Assembly (NCBI RefSeq): GCF_025399835.1
Contig: NZ_JAODVR010000001.1
Location: 2,418,001-2,482,000 of the forward strand
Direction: 5' to 3'
DNA from: Haloarchaeobius sp. HME9146
GTDB taxonomy: Archaea; Halobacteriota; Halobacteria; Halobacteriales; Natrialbaceae
DNA: 64,000 nucleotides
This document shows positions 24,656-34,272 of this stretch, one piece after another (the stretch's first letter is position 1; each line of letters opens with the position of its first letter). Below the pieces are notes generated by a model. It was not told where the DNA came from, did not search any database, and worked only from the letters and a program-made list of their open reading frames with translations. Made by a program: the position numbers and the translations under genes.

Positions 24656-25213
24656 TCAGTCGTCGCCGTCGGAGTCCCGCATCGCCCACTCGCTCATCGG
24701 CCGGGCCGGGACCCCGGCGACGGTCTCTCCTGCCGGGACGTCCTCGGTGACCAGCGAGTTCGCGGCGACCTGTGCGCCCTCGCCGATCTCCACGCCCGGG
24801 AGGACGATGGCACCGGCACCGATCATCGCCCGGTCGCCGACGACCACGTCTCCGACGCGGTACTCGTCCTGCAGGAACTCGTGACAGAGGAGGGTCGAGT
24901 CGTAGCCGATGATGACGTGGTCGCCGAGCGTGATGTGCTCGGGCCAGAACACGTCGGGAGTGGCTTCGAGCCCCCACGAGACGCCTTCGCCGACGGTCAC
25001 GCCCAGAAGGCCGAGCAGCCAGTTCTTCAGCCGTAGCGAGGGCGACGTGCGGATCAGCCAGACGACGACGTAGTTGAACGCCACTTTGAGCGGTGACTTG
25101 GCGTCGGGCCAGTGCTGGAGGGAGTTCAACGGGCCGGGCGTCGAATACGCGGTCACGCGGTCGTGACGGGACTCGTCGTCGCTCACGGCGTCGGCTTCGG
25201 CGGCCGTGGGCAT
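24656..25213 (-). CDS. Acyltransferase of the left-handed beta-helix (hexapeptide) family
   Basis: 185 aa from ATG 25213; the frame also opens with a GTG at 25222. From about residue 85 hexapeptide repeats follow: ITLGDHVIIGYDS, VVVGDRAMIGAGAIVLPGVEIGEGAQVAANSLVTEDVPAGETVAGVPARP. This is the trimeric acetyltransferase fold (LpxA/WbbJ-like). The catalytic His is likely CHEF. Acceptor unknown. Confidence 0.82.
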   Translation of the reverse strand: MPTAAEADAVSDDESRHDRVTAYSTPGPLNSLQHWPDAKSPLKVAFNYVVVWLIRTSPSLRLKNWLLGLLGVTVGEGVSWGLEATPDVFWPEHITLGDHVIIGYDSTLLCHEFLQDEYRVGDVVVGDRAMIGAGAIVLPGVEIGEGAQVAANSLVTEDVPAGETVAGVPARPMSEWAMRDSDGDD

Positions 25214-25299
25214 GAACACCACGGTCCGGTCGTGGCGCTCGGGCCGCGGTTGGCTATGGCCAGCGAGACGTTGATTCCACCACGGGGCCTACCTCTGGC

Positions 25300-25752
25300 A
25301 TGACAGACTCGTCCAGACTCGTCGGTGCGGTCGTCGAGGCGCTCGTCGACACCGTGAGCGACTGGCCTCACGTCCGGCAGGAGGAACACCGCTACGGCGG
25401 GACCGCGTTCCTCGTCGGGTCGCGGGAGATCGGCCACGTCCACGCCTCGGGGATGCTCGACATCCCGTACCTGAAGGCGCTTCGGGACCGGCTCGTGGAG
25501 GCGGGCGAGACCCGGGAGCACCACCTGCTCACGAACTCGGGGTGGACGACGTTCCAGATCCAGTCACAGTCAGACTTCGAGCACGCGCGCTGGCTCATGC
25601 GACTCTCGTACCTGTATCACGTCCGGGTGCTCCAGCAACGCGGCGAGCACGAGTTCGACGACGTGGACGTCGACGCGGAACTGGCGGCGCTGGACGTGAG
25701 CGAGGAGATTCGGGCGGCGTTCGAGCGGCAGGAGGGCAGAAAAGCGGCGTAA
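25300..25752 (+). CDS. Luciferase-domain/DUF5519-like protein
   Basis: 150 aa. RYGGTAFLVGSREIGHVHASG and the later TNSGWTTFQIQSQSDFEHARWLMRLSYL pattern match DUF5519, called luciferase-family in some annotations though no such activity is known. A role in nucleic acid or thiol metabolism has not been shown. Divergent from the acyltransferase and convergent with purD. Confidence 0.7.
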   Translation: MTDSSRLVGAVVEALVDTVSDWPHVRQEEHRYGGTAFLVGSREIGHVHASGMLDIPYLKALRDRLVEAGETREHHLLTNSGWTTFQIQSQSDFEHARWLMRLSYLYHVRVLQQRGEHEFDDVDVDAELAALDVSEEIRAAFERQEGRKAA

Positions 25753-25760
25753 GTGGGTCG

Positions 25761-27065
25761 CTATTCGCCGCGGAGTTCGGTGACGTGGTCGATGCGGCGC
25801 TGGACGAGGTCGGCCTTACCGATGTCGTGGCGGATGTGCAGGCCCTCCTCGCCGGCCACCGCGAACGCGGCTTCGGCCTGTTCTTCGGCCTCGGCGATGG
25901 TGTCGGCGACGCCGACGACCGCGAAGGCACGCGAGGTCGTCGTGTAGATGCCATCGTCGCGCTCGTCGACGGAGGCGTAGTACAGCAAGGCGTCGCCAGC
26001 GCTGTCCTCGTCGACTTCGATCTTCGTCCCAGCCTCGGGGTTCGTCGGGTAGCCGGCAGGGGTGGCGTACTTGCAGACGGTCGCCTTCCCGGCGAAGTCG
26101 AGTTCCGGCAGGGGTGCGCCGTCGCGGGCCTTCGTGAGAATCTCGTAGAAGTCGGTCTCGAGGACCGGCAGGGTGTTCATCGCCTCGGGGTCGCCGAACC
26201 GGGCGTTGAACTCGACGACCTTGACGCCCTCGGCGGTGAGCATGAACTGCCCGTAGAGGATGCCGCGGTAGTCGTCGAGGTTCTCGACGGTCGTGCGCAT
26301 GATCTGGAGCGCCTCGACGCTGTCGGCCTCGGTCATGAACGGGAGCTGGAAGCTCGAATCCGTGTAGCTCCCCATGCCACCGGTGTTCGGCCCCTCGTCG
26401 CCCTCGTAGGCGCGCTTGTGGTCCTGGACGGCGGGGGTGATGAGCACGTCGTCGCCGGCCACGATGGCCTGGATGGTGAACTCCTCGCCGACGAGGCGCT
26501 CTTCGAGGACGACCTTCTCGTAGTCGGACTCCTGCAGGTACTCCTTGGCCTCCTCCTTGGTGATCTGGTCGCCGGTGACGCGGACGCCCTTGCCACCGGT
26601 GAGGCCGGCGGGCTTGACGGCGAGGTCACCGTCGTACTCGTCGATGTACTCACAGGCGGCGTCCATGTCGGTGAAGACGGCGTAGTCCGGGCAGCCCGGC
26701 ACGTCGTTCTCGGCCATGAACTCGCGCTGGAACGACTTGTCCACCTCGATGCGGGCGTCGGCCTGCTTCGGCCCGAAGGCGTACACGCCGGCGTCTTCGA
26801 GCGCGTCGACGACGCCCTCTGCGAGGGGTTTCTCCGGCCCGATGACGGCCAGCGTTGCGTCGACCTCCTCGGCGTAGGCGACGACGGCCTCGGGGTCAGC
26901 CGTATCCAGTGTCTCGAAGCCCGCGGCGATGCGGGCGATGCCGGGGTTTCGGTTCCCTGCGCAGGCGTACAGCTCGAACTCGTCTCGGTCGGGTGACTCG
27001 TCGAGCGCCCGGGCGATGGCGTGCTCGCGCCCGCCGCCACCGACGAGCAAGAGGGTATCGGACAT
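25761..27065 (-). CDS. purD: Phosphoribosylamine-glycine ligase
   Basis: 434 aa ATP-grasp enzyme that adds glycine to phosphoribosylamine in purine synthesis. LLVGGGGREHAIA is the N-terminal signature, KPAGLTGGKGVRVTGD the ATP-grasp core, and YEGDEGPNTGGMGSYT and FNARFGDPEAM the conserved PurD blocks. Full length. Transcribed alone; the divergent 130 bp upstream contain its promoter. Confidence 0.95.
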   Translation of the reverse strand: MSDTLLLVGGGGREHAIARALDESPDRDEFELYACAGNRNPGIARIAAGFETLDTADPEAVVAYAEEVDATLAVIGPEKPLAEGVVDALEDAGVYAFGPKQADARIEVDKSFQREFMAENDVPGCPDYAVFTDMDAACEYIDEYDGDLAVKPAGLTGGKGVRVTGDQITKEEAKEYLQESDYEKVVLEERLVGEEFTIQAIVAGDDVLITPAVQDHKRAYEGDEGPNTGGMGSYTDSSFQLPFMTEADSVEALQIMRTTVENLDDYRGILYGQFMLTAEGVKVVEFNARFGDPEAMNTLPVLETDFYEILTKARDGAPLPELDFAGKATVCKYATPAGYPTNPEAGTKIEVDEDSAGDALLYYASVDERDDGIYTTTSRAFAVVGVADTIAEAEEQAEAAFAVAGEEGLHIRHDIGKADLVQRRIDHVTELRGE

Positions 27066-27195
27066 ACGCGATAGCGGTACGCACGAGAGTGTAAAGGTTG
27101 CCCTTCCCGCAGGTGGAAGTATACACGAACATGGCTACCGAGCAGTCGCCCACGGACCGGCGGCCACCGACGAGTTCGTCAGCAGATAGCGTACG

Positions 27196-27591
27196 TCAGC
27201 AGATGGAGTACGTCGACCTGAGCACTTCGGCCTCGGTGATGTAGATGGTGGCTCCCCCGTAGCAGGAACTTGATTTGATGGTAACCGAGGTCTGCTGGTC
27301 GCCCATCGTCGCCTCGATGGTGAACGATTCGATGCCGTCGGGAGCCGCTTGCTGCAGGTTGTATATCTCCCTGTAGGCGCCCGGTTCGACCTCGTGGGTC
27401 TCGTCGTGGACGATCTCCCCGGACTCCCGTGTGACTGTCACCGAGAGTGTGCGGGTGTCGTTGTGGTTGTTGTCGACCTCGACCGGATGGTCGGGGTCCG
27501 GTTCGTTGGTCGACGACTCCATGGCCGCACAGCCAGACAGAAGAGCCACGCCGACTGCTGTTGTGGCTCCGAGGAACGCTCGCCTGTTCAT
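27196..27591 (-). CDS. Secreted lipoprotein (Tat-type signal)
   Basis: 131 aa. MNRRAFLGATTAVGVALLSGCAA combines a twin Arg, a hydrophobic stretch and a lipobox (LSGC), the form of haloarchaeal Tat-exported lipoproteins. The mature part has Thr/Ser-rich beta segments and two Cys (CYGG and the last residue). No enzyme motif. Function unknown. Confidence 0.8.
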   Translation of the reverse strand: MNRRAFLGATTAVGVALLSGCAAMESSTNEPDPDHPVEVDNNHNDTRTLSVTVTRESGEIVHDETHEVEPGAYREIYNLQQAAPDGIESFTIEATMGDQQTSVTIKSSSCYGGATIYITEAEVLRSTYSIC

Positions 27592-27758
27592 AATGGGAGG
27601 TCGAGACTGGGCGGAATATGTTTTCTGAATGGTAATACGGTTCTTTCAGTGTGCAGAGTGGACCGCCACGTCCGCCCTGAGACAGCGTACGTGACCGAGA
27701 AGCCGCATCGCCCGCCGGAGTCGGACGCTTTTACCCGTTGTCGAGCCAAGGGACAGCC

Positions 27759-29888
27759 ATGAGCGACCCCACCGCGCGAAACCGGCTCGACGAGGAGGCA
27801 TCGCCGTACCTCCGACAGCACGCCGACAACCCCGTCAACTGGCAGCCGTGGGACGACGCAGCCCTCTCGAAAGCCCGCGAGGAGGACAAGCCCATCTTCC
27901 TCTCGGTGGGCTACTCGGCGTGTCACTGGTGTCACGTCATGGAGGACGAGAGTTTCGAGGACGACGACGTGGCCGAGGTGCTGAACGAGCACTTCGTCCC
28001 CATCAAGGTCGACCGCGAGGAGCGTCCAGACCTCGACTCCATCTACCAGACGGTCTGCCAGGCCGTCAGCGGCCGCGGCGGCTGGCCGCTCTCGGTGTGG
28101 CTCACACCGGAGGGCAAGCCCTTCTACGTGGGGACGTACTTCCCGCGCGAGCCGCGGCGCAACATGCCCGGCTTCCTGAGCCTGCTGGAGAACGTCGCCG
28201 AGTCCTGGCAGGACCCCGAACAGCGCAAAGAGATGGCGAACCGCGCCGACCAGTGGACGAGGGTGGCCAAGGACCAGCTCGAAGACGTGGAATCACCGGG
28301 CGAGGAGGCCCCCGGTGACGACGTGCTCTCGGAGGCCGCAACTTCCCTGATGCGCAGCGTCGACCGCGAGTACGGCGGGTTCGGCAACTCCGGGCCGAAG
28401 TTCCCCCAGGAGGCCCGCCTGCACGTCCTGCTTCGCTCGTTCGACCGCTCGGGCCGCGACGGCTTCCGCGAGGTGGTCCAGCAGAACCTCGACGCGATGG
28501 GCGGCGGCGGCCTGTACGACCACGTCGGCGGCGGCTTCCACCGCTACTGCACCGACCGCGACTGGACGGTGCCCCACTTCGAGAAGATGCTGTACGACAA
28601 CGCCGAGTTGTCCCGCATCTTCCTCGCGGGCTACCAGGTCACGGGCGAGGAGAAGTACAGAGACCGTGTCGAGGAGACCCTCGACTTCGTCACCCGCGAA
28701 CTCCAGCATCCCGAGGGAGGGTTCTTCTCGACGCTCGACGCCCAGTCCGCGAACGAGGAGGGCGAGCAGGAGGAGGGCGCGTTCTACGTCTGGACGCCGG
28801 AGCAGGTTCAGGCGGTGCTGGACGACGAGGATGCAGAGCTGTTCTGCGAACGCTACGGCGTCACGAACAAGGGCAACTTCGAGAACGGCCAGACCGTACT
28901 GACCATCTCGGCGAGTATCGAGGACCTCGCCGAGGAGCACGACCTGTCCGATGCCGAGGTCGAGGCGCGGCTGGCTGACGCGAAGGCAGCCATCTTCGAG
29001 GCTCGCGAAGAACGCCCACGTCCCCGCCGCGACGAGAAGGTCCTCGCGGGGTGGAACGGCCTCATGATCTCCGCGTTCGCCGAGGCCGCCATCGTGCTGG
29101 ACGAGGGCTACGCAGCACCCGCCGCGCGGGCGCTCGACTTCGTTCGCGAGCACCTCTGGGACGCGAGTTCGAAGCGGCTCACCCGCCGGTTCGCCGACGG
29201 CGACGTGAAGGGCGAGGGCTACCTGGAGGACTACGCGTTCCTCGCCCGCGGCGCGTTCGACCTGTACCAGGCGACCGGCGACCACGACTCCCTGCAATTC
29301 GCGCTCGACCTCGCCCGGACCATCGAGACCGAGTTCTGGGATAGCGAGGAAGAGACCGTCTTCTTCACGCCCGCAGGTGGCGAGGACCTCGTCGCCCGGC
29401 CGCAGGAGCTCCGCGACCAGTCCACGCCGTCCTCGCTGGGGGTCACCCTCGACGTGCTGCTGTCGCTCTCGCACTTCAGTCTCGACGACGAGTTCGAGTC
29501 GGTCGTCGAGTCGGTTCTAACTACGCACGGCGGCCGAATCGAGTCCAGCCCGCTGGAGTACCCGTCGCTGGTCCTGGCTGCGGACCGGTGGAACACGGGC
29601 GACCGCGAACTGACCGTGGCGGCCGACGAGCTACCCGACGACTGGCGGGGCGCCATCGGTGACACCTACCTGCCGGCGCGGGTGCTCGCCATGCGGCCCC
29701 CGACCGCCGACGGGCTGGACGGGTGGCTCGCCGACCTCGACCTCGACACTGCGCCGCCAATCTGGGCCGACCGCGACGCGACCGACGACCAGCCGACGGT
29801 GTACGCCTGCCGGGACTTCTCGTGTTCGCCGCCGACGCACGACATCGCCGAGGCGCTGGCGTGGCTCGGGGACGAAACGAGCGACTGA
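27759..29888 (+). CDS. Thioredoxin-domain protein of the DUF255/YyaL family
   Basis: 709 aa from ATG 27759, placed 25-32 bp after a CTTTTA element; the TTG at 27738 is unlikely. Residues about 10-170 form the DUF255 thioredoxin-like domain: ASPYLRQHADNPVNWQPW and YSACHWCHVMEDESF with the CHWCH redox motif. Residues 190-700 form an (alpha/alpha)6 toroid like N-acylglucosamine epimerase/glycosidases. The family includes human SPATA20. The biochemical role is unknown. Confidence 0.88.
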   Translation: MSDPTARNRLDEEASPYLRQHADNPVNWQPWDDAALSKAREEDKPIFLSVGYSACHWCHVMEDESFEDDDVAEVLNEHFVPIKVDREERPDLDSIYQTVCQAVSGRGGWPLSVWLTPEGKPFYVGTYFPREPRRNMPGFLSLLENVAESWQDPEQRKEMANRADQWTRVAKDQLEDVESPGEEAPGDDVLSEAATSLMRSVDREYGGFGNSGPKFPQEARLHVLLRSFDRSGRDGFREVVQQNLDAMGGGGLYDHVGGGFHRYCTDRDWTVPHFEKMLYDNAELSRIFLAGYQVTGEEKYRDRVEETLDFVTRELQHPEGGFFSTLDAQSANEEGEQEEGAFYVWTPEQVQAVLDDEDAELFCERYGVTNKGNFENGQTVLTISASIEDLAEEHDLSDAEVEARLADAKAAIFEAREERPRPRRDEKVLAGWNGLMISAFAEAAIVLDEGYAAPAARALDFVREHLWDASSKRLTRRFADGDVKGEGYLEDYAFLARGAFDLYQATGDHDSLQFALDLARTIETEFWDSEEETVFFTPAGGEDLVARPQELRDQSTPSSLGVTLDVLLSLSHFSLDDEFESVVESVLTTHGGRIESSPLEYPSLVLAADRWNTGDRELTVAADELPDDWRGAIGDTYLPARVLAMRPPTADGLDGWLADLDLDTAPPIWADRDATDDQPTVYACRDFSCSPPTHDIAEALAWLGDETSD

Positions 29889-29910
29889 GAGAAGACGACC
29901 TGAACCGCGT

Positions 29911-30291
29911 TCAGACGTACTGTTCGAGTTCCTCGGCCAGCCACACCGCGATGGGCCGGTCCTCCTCCTCGACGAAGCGGGCGAGTTCCTCCCCGGTTTC
30001 TGCATCCTCGACGACGACCGTCGGGATGTACTCGATGCCGTACTCCTCGACGCCGGGGCCGACCTTCGAGCCGTCGTCCTCCTTCTCGACGGGGTAGTGC
30101 TCCACGTCGTCGACCTCGGCCTGTTCGAGTGCCGCGCCGAAGTCGGGCAGCTGGCTGCGGCAGTCCTTGCACCAGTCGCCGCCCCACACCTTGACGACGA
30201 TGTCGTCGGCGAGGGCGCTCCATACGTCGAGGCTGTCCTCGTAGCCTGCGCCGTCCCACGTCGGGGTCGGGCGCATCGTCTCGAGTTCCAT
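29911..30291 (-). CDS. Thioredoxin-like protein (WCKDC)
   Basis: 126 aa from ATG 30291, chosen over 30336 because a T-rich TATA element (30310-30322 on this strand) sits about 25 bp upstream of it. KVWGGDWCKDCRSQL has a WCxxC active site, and YIPTVVVED carries the cis-Pro. It is likely a thiol oxidoreductase. Convergent with the DUF255 protein, whose domain is also thioredoxin-like. Confidence 0.82.
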   Translation of the reverse strand: MELETMRPTPTWDGAGYEDSLDVWSALADDIVVKVWGGDWCKDCRSQLPDFGAALEQAEVDDVEHYPVEKEDDGSKVGPGVEEYGIEYIPTVVVEDAETGEELARFVEEEDRPIAVWLAEELEQYV

Positions 30292-30328
30292 GCGCCTCGA
30301 TTCGCTACCGAGGAGTAAAAAATAGACG

Positions 30329-31441
30329 TTAGTCACATTCCGAGGTGGCCGCGGGCGACCCGGGCCGGTCCTCGGGCGCGAGTTCGTCTACGAGCGGGTA
30401 CGCGCCGGTCTGGCGGCGGACGATGCCGGCGACCATCCGGCTGCGCTCGCTGTACTCGTGGGCGAGGTCGAGCGCCTCGGTGGCGTCCTCGTCGGTCGCG
30501 ACGGGGACGTGCCAGACGCTGGTTCCCGCGGGGCCGATGTCAAGGACGAGGTACGCCTGCGGGAACGAGCAGATGGCCGGGGCGACGAGTTCGCGGACGC
30601 CCGCGGTCTCCGCGACGGCGGGGACGTGGAGGTGTCCGGAGAGGTACAGCGGGGCGTCACCCGCCGCGAGGACGTCCGCGAAGGGGTCGGGGTCGCGCAT
30701 CGGGAACGACCCACGCCAGGAGTTGCCGCCGGTCGCGCCGAGCAATCCAGGGAGGTTGTGGTGCCCGACGACGAGTGGCGCGTCGTGTCTGGGGAGCTCG
30801 TCGGCCAGCCACTCGCGCTGGTCCGGCGAGACGGTTCCCTCGTGCGTGTCGTCCAGCGACCCGTCGGGCGCGTGGGCCGTGTTGAGGCCGAGGACGGAGA
30901 CGCCGCCAGCGTCGACGTGGAAGGGGAACCCGCCCGGCGTGTACTCGCGCTCGAACCGCGAGAGGGGCGGTACCTCGTGCTCGTCGAACGTCTTCGGCAC
31001 GTCGTGGTTCCCCGGCACCGCGACGAACTCGGGGTCGAGATCGGCGAGGATGTCGCTCACGAGCTCGAAGTCACACAGTGCCCCGTTCTCGGTGAGGTCG
31101 CCGGAGAACACCACGAGGTCGAGGTCGTGGTCGTTCAGGTCGGCGACGGCCCGGCGGAGCAGCGTCTCGGTCCGGTGGAACACCTTCCAGCAGCCGACCT
31201 CGCGGGTCGAGAGGTGCACGTCGGAGACGACGGCGATGCTCGCTGGCTCGGTCGTGCTGGGTTCGGTAAAGCGCGCGAGCAACGACGCGCCGTCCGCGCG
31301 GAGCGGTACGTCCTCGAAATCCTGTCTGGTGGCGAAGCCCGTCGGCCCGGGACCGTCACCCGCGAGCCAGTCGGTCGCCGCGGCGGCCCTGAACCCGGGG
31401 TTCCGGCCGGCTCCCGTCGACGTTCCATCGTCGGCGTCCAT
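30329..31441 (-). CDS. Calcineurin-like metallophosphoesterase
   Basis: 370 aa from ATG 31441. Metal motifs: VVSDVH, FSGDLTE, PGNHD, GHHN and SGHLH. A cAMP phosphodiesterase/Icc-like family member. Unlike the 2995 gene it has no membrane segments. The start codon lies 28-34 bp from a bidirectional TATA box shared with the plus-strand ATP-grasp gene. Confidence 0.85.
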   Translation of the reverse strand: MDADDGTSTGAGRNPGFRAAAATDWLAGDGPGPTGFATRQDFEDVPLRADGASLLARFTEPSTTEPASIAVVSDVHLSTREVGCWKVFHRTETLLRRAVADLNDHDLDLVVFSGDLTENGALCDFELVSDILADLDPEFVAVPGNHDVPKTFDEHEVPPLSRFEREYTPGGFPFHVDAGGVSVLGLNTAHAPDGSLDDTHEGTVSPDQREWLADELPRHDAPLVVGHHNLPGLLGATGGNSWRGSFPMRDPDPFADVLAAGDAPLYLSGHLHVPAVAETAGVRELVAPAICSFPQAYLVLDIGPAGTSVWHVPVATDEDATEALDLAHEYSERSRMVAGIVRRQTGAYPLVDELAPEDRPGSPAATSECD

Positions 31442-31468
31442 CAGTCGAGTGTTGCTAGGTCTGACGAA

Positions 31469-31475
31469 GTATAAC
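31469..31475. promoter_or_regulatory. Apparent bidirectional TATA element
   Basis: GTATAAC (GTTATAC on the minus strand) lies 22-28 bp upstream of the plus-strand ATG at 31497 and 28-34 bp upstream of the minus-strand ATG at 31441. It is the only TATA-like element between the two starts. Spacing fits leaderless mRNAs in both directions. Confidence 0.5.
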
Positions 31476-31496
31476 GATATCGCGAGACTGCTTATC

Positions 31497-32342
31497 ATGG
31501 TTCGGCCCCTCTCTCCGGTAGTTTTGCAGTCCGCTCGCCCTCGCATCGGCATCTCGTACTGGCGCGACCGTGGCAACCCGCGGAAGCGCCAGGCCTTCGA
31601 ATCGCTCACGGACCACGCCGAGGTGGTCTGGCTGGACCCGGAGCGCAGCCACCACGACCTCGACGCGCTCGGCCTCGACCTGTTCCACGCGGCCAAGCGA
31701 CGGCCGGAGTCGCTCGCGGACCTGGACCGCGTGGCGGCCGCCGGTGTCCAGACGGTCAACCCACCGGCCGCGGTCCAGGTGACGAGCGACCGCGTCGCCC
31801 GCCACCAGGCGCTCGTCCACGCCGGGGTGCCGGTTCCGCTGGCCGAGTTCGGAGCCGCGACCGCGGTCTCGCTCACACCACCGGTTCTCGTGAAGTGCCG
31901 CGAAGAAGGCGTCCTGCGGAGCCACGACCACGGGTTCGTCGCGTCGGGCGGCCTCGACTACGATGGGGAGCGACTGGTCGAGGCGTACGTCCCGCACGCG
32001 ACCAGCGTGAAGGTCCACGTCCTCGGCGACACTGTTCGGGCTGTCCACGAGTCGCCAACCGGGTTGGAGCCGGTTCCGCTCGACCCCTCGCTCGAACCCA
32101 TCGTCCGCCGGGTCCGGCACCTGTTCGGCCTCCGGGTGTTCGAGGTCGATGCGGTCCACATCGGCTCCGAAGATGGGCCGGACGAGACCGTGCTGAGCTG
32201 GACTGGCGAGTCGACGGCGGAGTGGGTCGTCGTGGACGTGAACCCGGTCGTCAGCCTCGCGGGCGTCCCCGACGCCGTCTCGGTGTACCAGGCGTTCCTG
32301 GGCGGGCTCGTCGGCATCGAGGTTCCGCCCCCGGGGACGTGA
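31497..32342 (+). CDS. RimK-like ATP-grasp protein
   Basis: 281 aa. RIGISYWRDRGN opens the pre-ATP-grasp domain; VLVKCREEGVLRSHDHG is the ATP-grasp lysine region, and the segment WVVVDVNPVVSLAGV near the end is the Mg2+-binding N-P. Glu/Lys positions are less regular than in RimK ligases. It would ligate carboxylates to amines; substrates unknown. Divergent from the metallophosphoesterase. Confidence 0.7.
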   Translation: MVRPLSPVVLQSARPRIGISYWRDRGNPRKRQAFESLTDHAEVVWLDPERSHHDLDALGLDLFHAAKRRPESLADLDRVAAAGVQTVNPPAAVQVTSDRVARHQALVHAGVPVPLAEFGAATAVSLTPPVLVKCREEGVLRSHDHGFVASGGLDYDGERLVEAYVPHATSVKVHVLGDTVRAVHESPTGLEPVPLDPSLEPIVRRVRHLFGLRVFEVDAVHIGSEDGPDETVLSWTGESTAEWVVVDVNPVVSLAGVPDAVSVYQAFLGGLVGIEVPPPGT

Positions 32343-32410
32343 CCTGACGGCTGGGGCACGTCCTGCCGGTGTCCGGGGGTGGTTTATTCGTGGCTGTACA
32401 ATACTCGTGC

Positions 32411-33391
32411 ATGTATCAGAGTATTCTGGACGCCATCGGCTCTCCACTCGTCCAGGTCTCCTCGCCACCGGGCGCGACAATCGCCGCGAAGGTCGAATCC
32501 TTCAACCCGGGCGGGTCGGCCAAGGACCGGCCGGCCCGCGAGATGGTCCGGGCGGCCGAGCAGGCCGGCGACCTCTCGCCGGGTGACCGACTCGTCGAAC
32601 CGACGAGCGGGAACACCGGTATCGGCCTCTGCATGGTCGCCGCCGCGAAGGGCTACGACATCACCATCGTGATGCCCGACGACATGTCGAAAGAGCGCCG
32701 CGAGATAATGGAGGCCTACGGTGCCGACATCGAACTCGTCACGGGCGACATGACGACGGCGAAGGCCCGCGCCGACGAGATAGAGGAGGAGCAGGGCGCG
32801 GTCCAGCTTCGACAGTTCGAGAACCCCGCGAACCCGCGGGCGCACTACCGGACCACCGCCGAGGAGATTCTCGAACAGATCGGCGACCGCGAGATAGACG
32901 CGTTCGTCGCCGGCGTCGGTACGGGCGGCACCTTCTCGGGCAACGTGAAGCGCCTGAAAGAGGAGTTCCCGGACATGAAAGCAGTCGCGGTCGAACCTGC
33001 GACCAACGCGGTCCTCTCGACCGGTGAGGCCGGCCAGGACGACTTCCAGGGGATGGGCCCCGGCTTCGTCAGCGACAACCTCGACACCTCGCTCATCGAC
33101 GAGATAGAGACGGTCGAACTCGAGGAGGCAGAGGCCGAGTGTCGTCGGCTCGCCCGCGAGGAGGGTATCCTCGTCGGGCAGTCGTCCGGGGCGATGAGCG
33201 TCGTCGCGAACCGGGTCGCAGAACGCATCGCGGAGCCGACCGCGGAGTGTCCGCCCGGTCCGGCCGAGCTCCGCGAGGCCGAAGCGGACGCCGTCGAGAC
33301 CGACGGCGGCGACTACGACGACTGCCCGCTCGTCGTCACGGTGTTCTGGGACTCCGGCGAGCGCTACATGTCGCTCGGCCTGTTCGACTGA
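32411..33391 (+). CDS. cysK: Cysteine synthase (O-acetylserine sulfhydrylase)
   Basis: 326 aa from ATG 32411; a GTG at 32369 is less likely because TATA-like GTTTATTC (32381-32388) is 23-30 bp upstream of the ATG. Lys38 in GGSAKDRP is the PLP lysine, SGNTG (66-70) binds substrate, and GTGGTFSGN binds the PLP phosphate. It makes cysteine from O-acetylserine and sulfide. A C-terminal acidic extension of about 20 residues is halophile-typical. Confidence 0.9.
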   Translation: MYQSILDAIGSPLVQVSSPPGATIAAKVESFNPGGSAKDRPAREMVRAAEQAGDLSPGDRLVEPTSGNTGIGLCMVAAAKGYDITIVMPDDMSKERREIMEAYGADIELVTGDMTTAKARADEIEEEQGAVQLRQFENPANPRAHYRTTAEEILEQIGDREIDAFVAGVGTGGTFSGNVKRLKEEFPDMKAVAVEPATNAVLSTGEAGQDDFQGMGPGFVSDNLDTSLIDEIETVELEEAEAECRRLAREEGILVGQSSGAMSVVANRVAERIAEPTAECPPGPAELREAEADAVETDGGDYDDCPLVVTVFWDSGERYMSLGLFD

Positions 33392-33402
33392 GACGAGCCG
33401 TC

Positions 33403-34272
33403 TCAGTTCGGGTCGAACTCGGTGCCCGTCCGCAGGAACTCGACCAGGTTCGTGTTGAACCGGAGTGGTTTCTCTCTGGGCGACCAGTGCCCGCAGTGCT
33501 CGAAGACCACCAGCGCCGAGTCCGCGATGTCCTCGTGGGCACGGCGGGCCCAGTGAACCGGGAACAGGGGGTCACCCTCGCCGTGGACGAGGAGGACTGG
33601 AATGTCGAGCTCGTCCAGGTCAGACGCGTAGTTGGTCTTCACGCGCCCACCGGGACCGATCTCGTTGCGCTGGAACCGGGTGAACGCCCGGCCAGCACCC
33701 GTCTCGCTCGCGCGTTCGCGCACGTCCGAGACGAACGTCCCCGGGACCGCGTTGGGGTCGTGAACGACGTTCCCGAGGCCGAAGGCGGTCGCTTCTCTCG
33801 AGGTGCCCATCATCGACCAGCCGGCCGCGTTGGCTCCGGGGATGTGTGCGAGGGTGTACCAGAGCGACCCGGCAGGGACGGTCGAGCCGAGCCCGTAACT
33901 GTCCACGAGCGTGAGCTTCTCAACTCGCTCCGAGTGGTCGAGCGTGTAGCCCAGGGCGGCCGCCCCACCCATCGAGATACCGACGAGCGACACGGTGTCG
34001 AGAGCGAGTGCGTCGAGGAACTCGTCGAGGATCTCCACGTAGGTGTCGATGGAGGGCTCGGGGTGCGGGTCGCTCTCGCCGTAGCCCGGCCAGTCCGGCG
34101 CGTACACCTGGTAGCCCGCGTCGGCGAGTTCCTCGATGGTGAGCTTCCAGGAGAGTTCCGCGTCGTCGACGCCGCCACCGTGGAGCAGGACCACGGTCGG
34201 GCCATCGACGCCGGCACGTCGGTAGTGGATGCGTCGCCCGTCCAGCCGGGCGACCCCGTGGCCCCCGGTCAT
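33403..34272 (-). CDS. Alpha/beta hydrolase (haloalkane dehalogenase/MhpC-like)
   Basis: 289 aa. VVLLHGGGVDDAE is the oxyanion strand, VGISMGGAAA the nucleophile elbow (Ser), VHGEGDPLFP the acid, and FEHCGHWSPREKP the His. The lid region contains VKTN and long loops. It overlaps the 156-aa gene on the same strand by 4 bp (ATGA). Confidence 0.85.
   Translation of the reverse strand: MTGGHGVARLDGRRIHYRRAGVDGPTVVLLHGGGVDDAELSWKLTIEELADAGYQVYAPDWPGYGESDPHPEPSIDTYVEILDEFLDALALDTVSLVGISMGGAAALGYTLDHSERVEKLTLVDSYGLGSTVPAGSLWYTLAHIPGANAAGWSMMGTSREATAFGLGNVVHDPNAVPGTFVSDVRERASETGAGRAFTRFQRNEIGPGGRVKTNYASDLDELDIPVLLVHGEGDPLFPVHWARRAHEDIADSALVVFEHCGHWSPREKPLRFNTNLVEFLRTGTEFDPN

Noticed and set aside
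25542-26996. Long plus-strand open frame
   Set aside because: Shadow of purD on the other strand; the translation is repetitive Gly/Arg/Val with no family feature.
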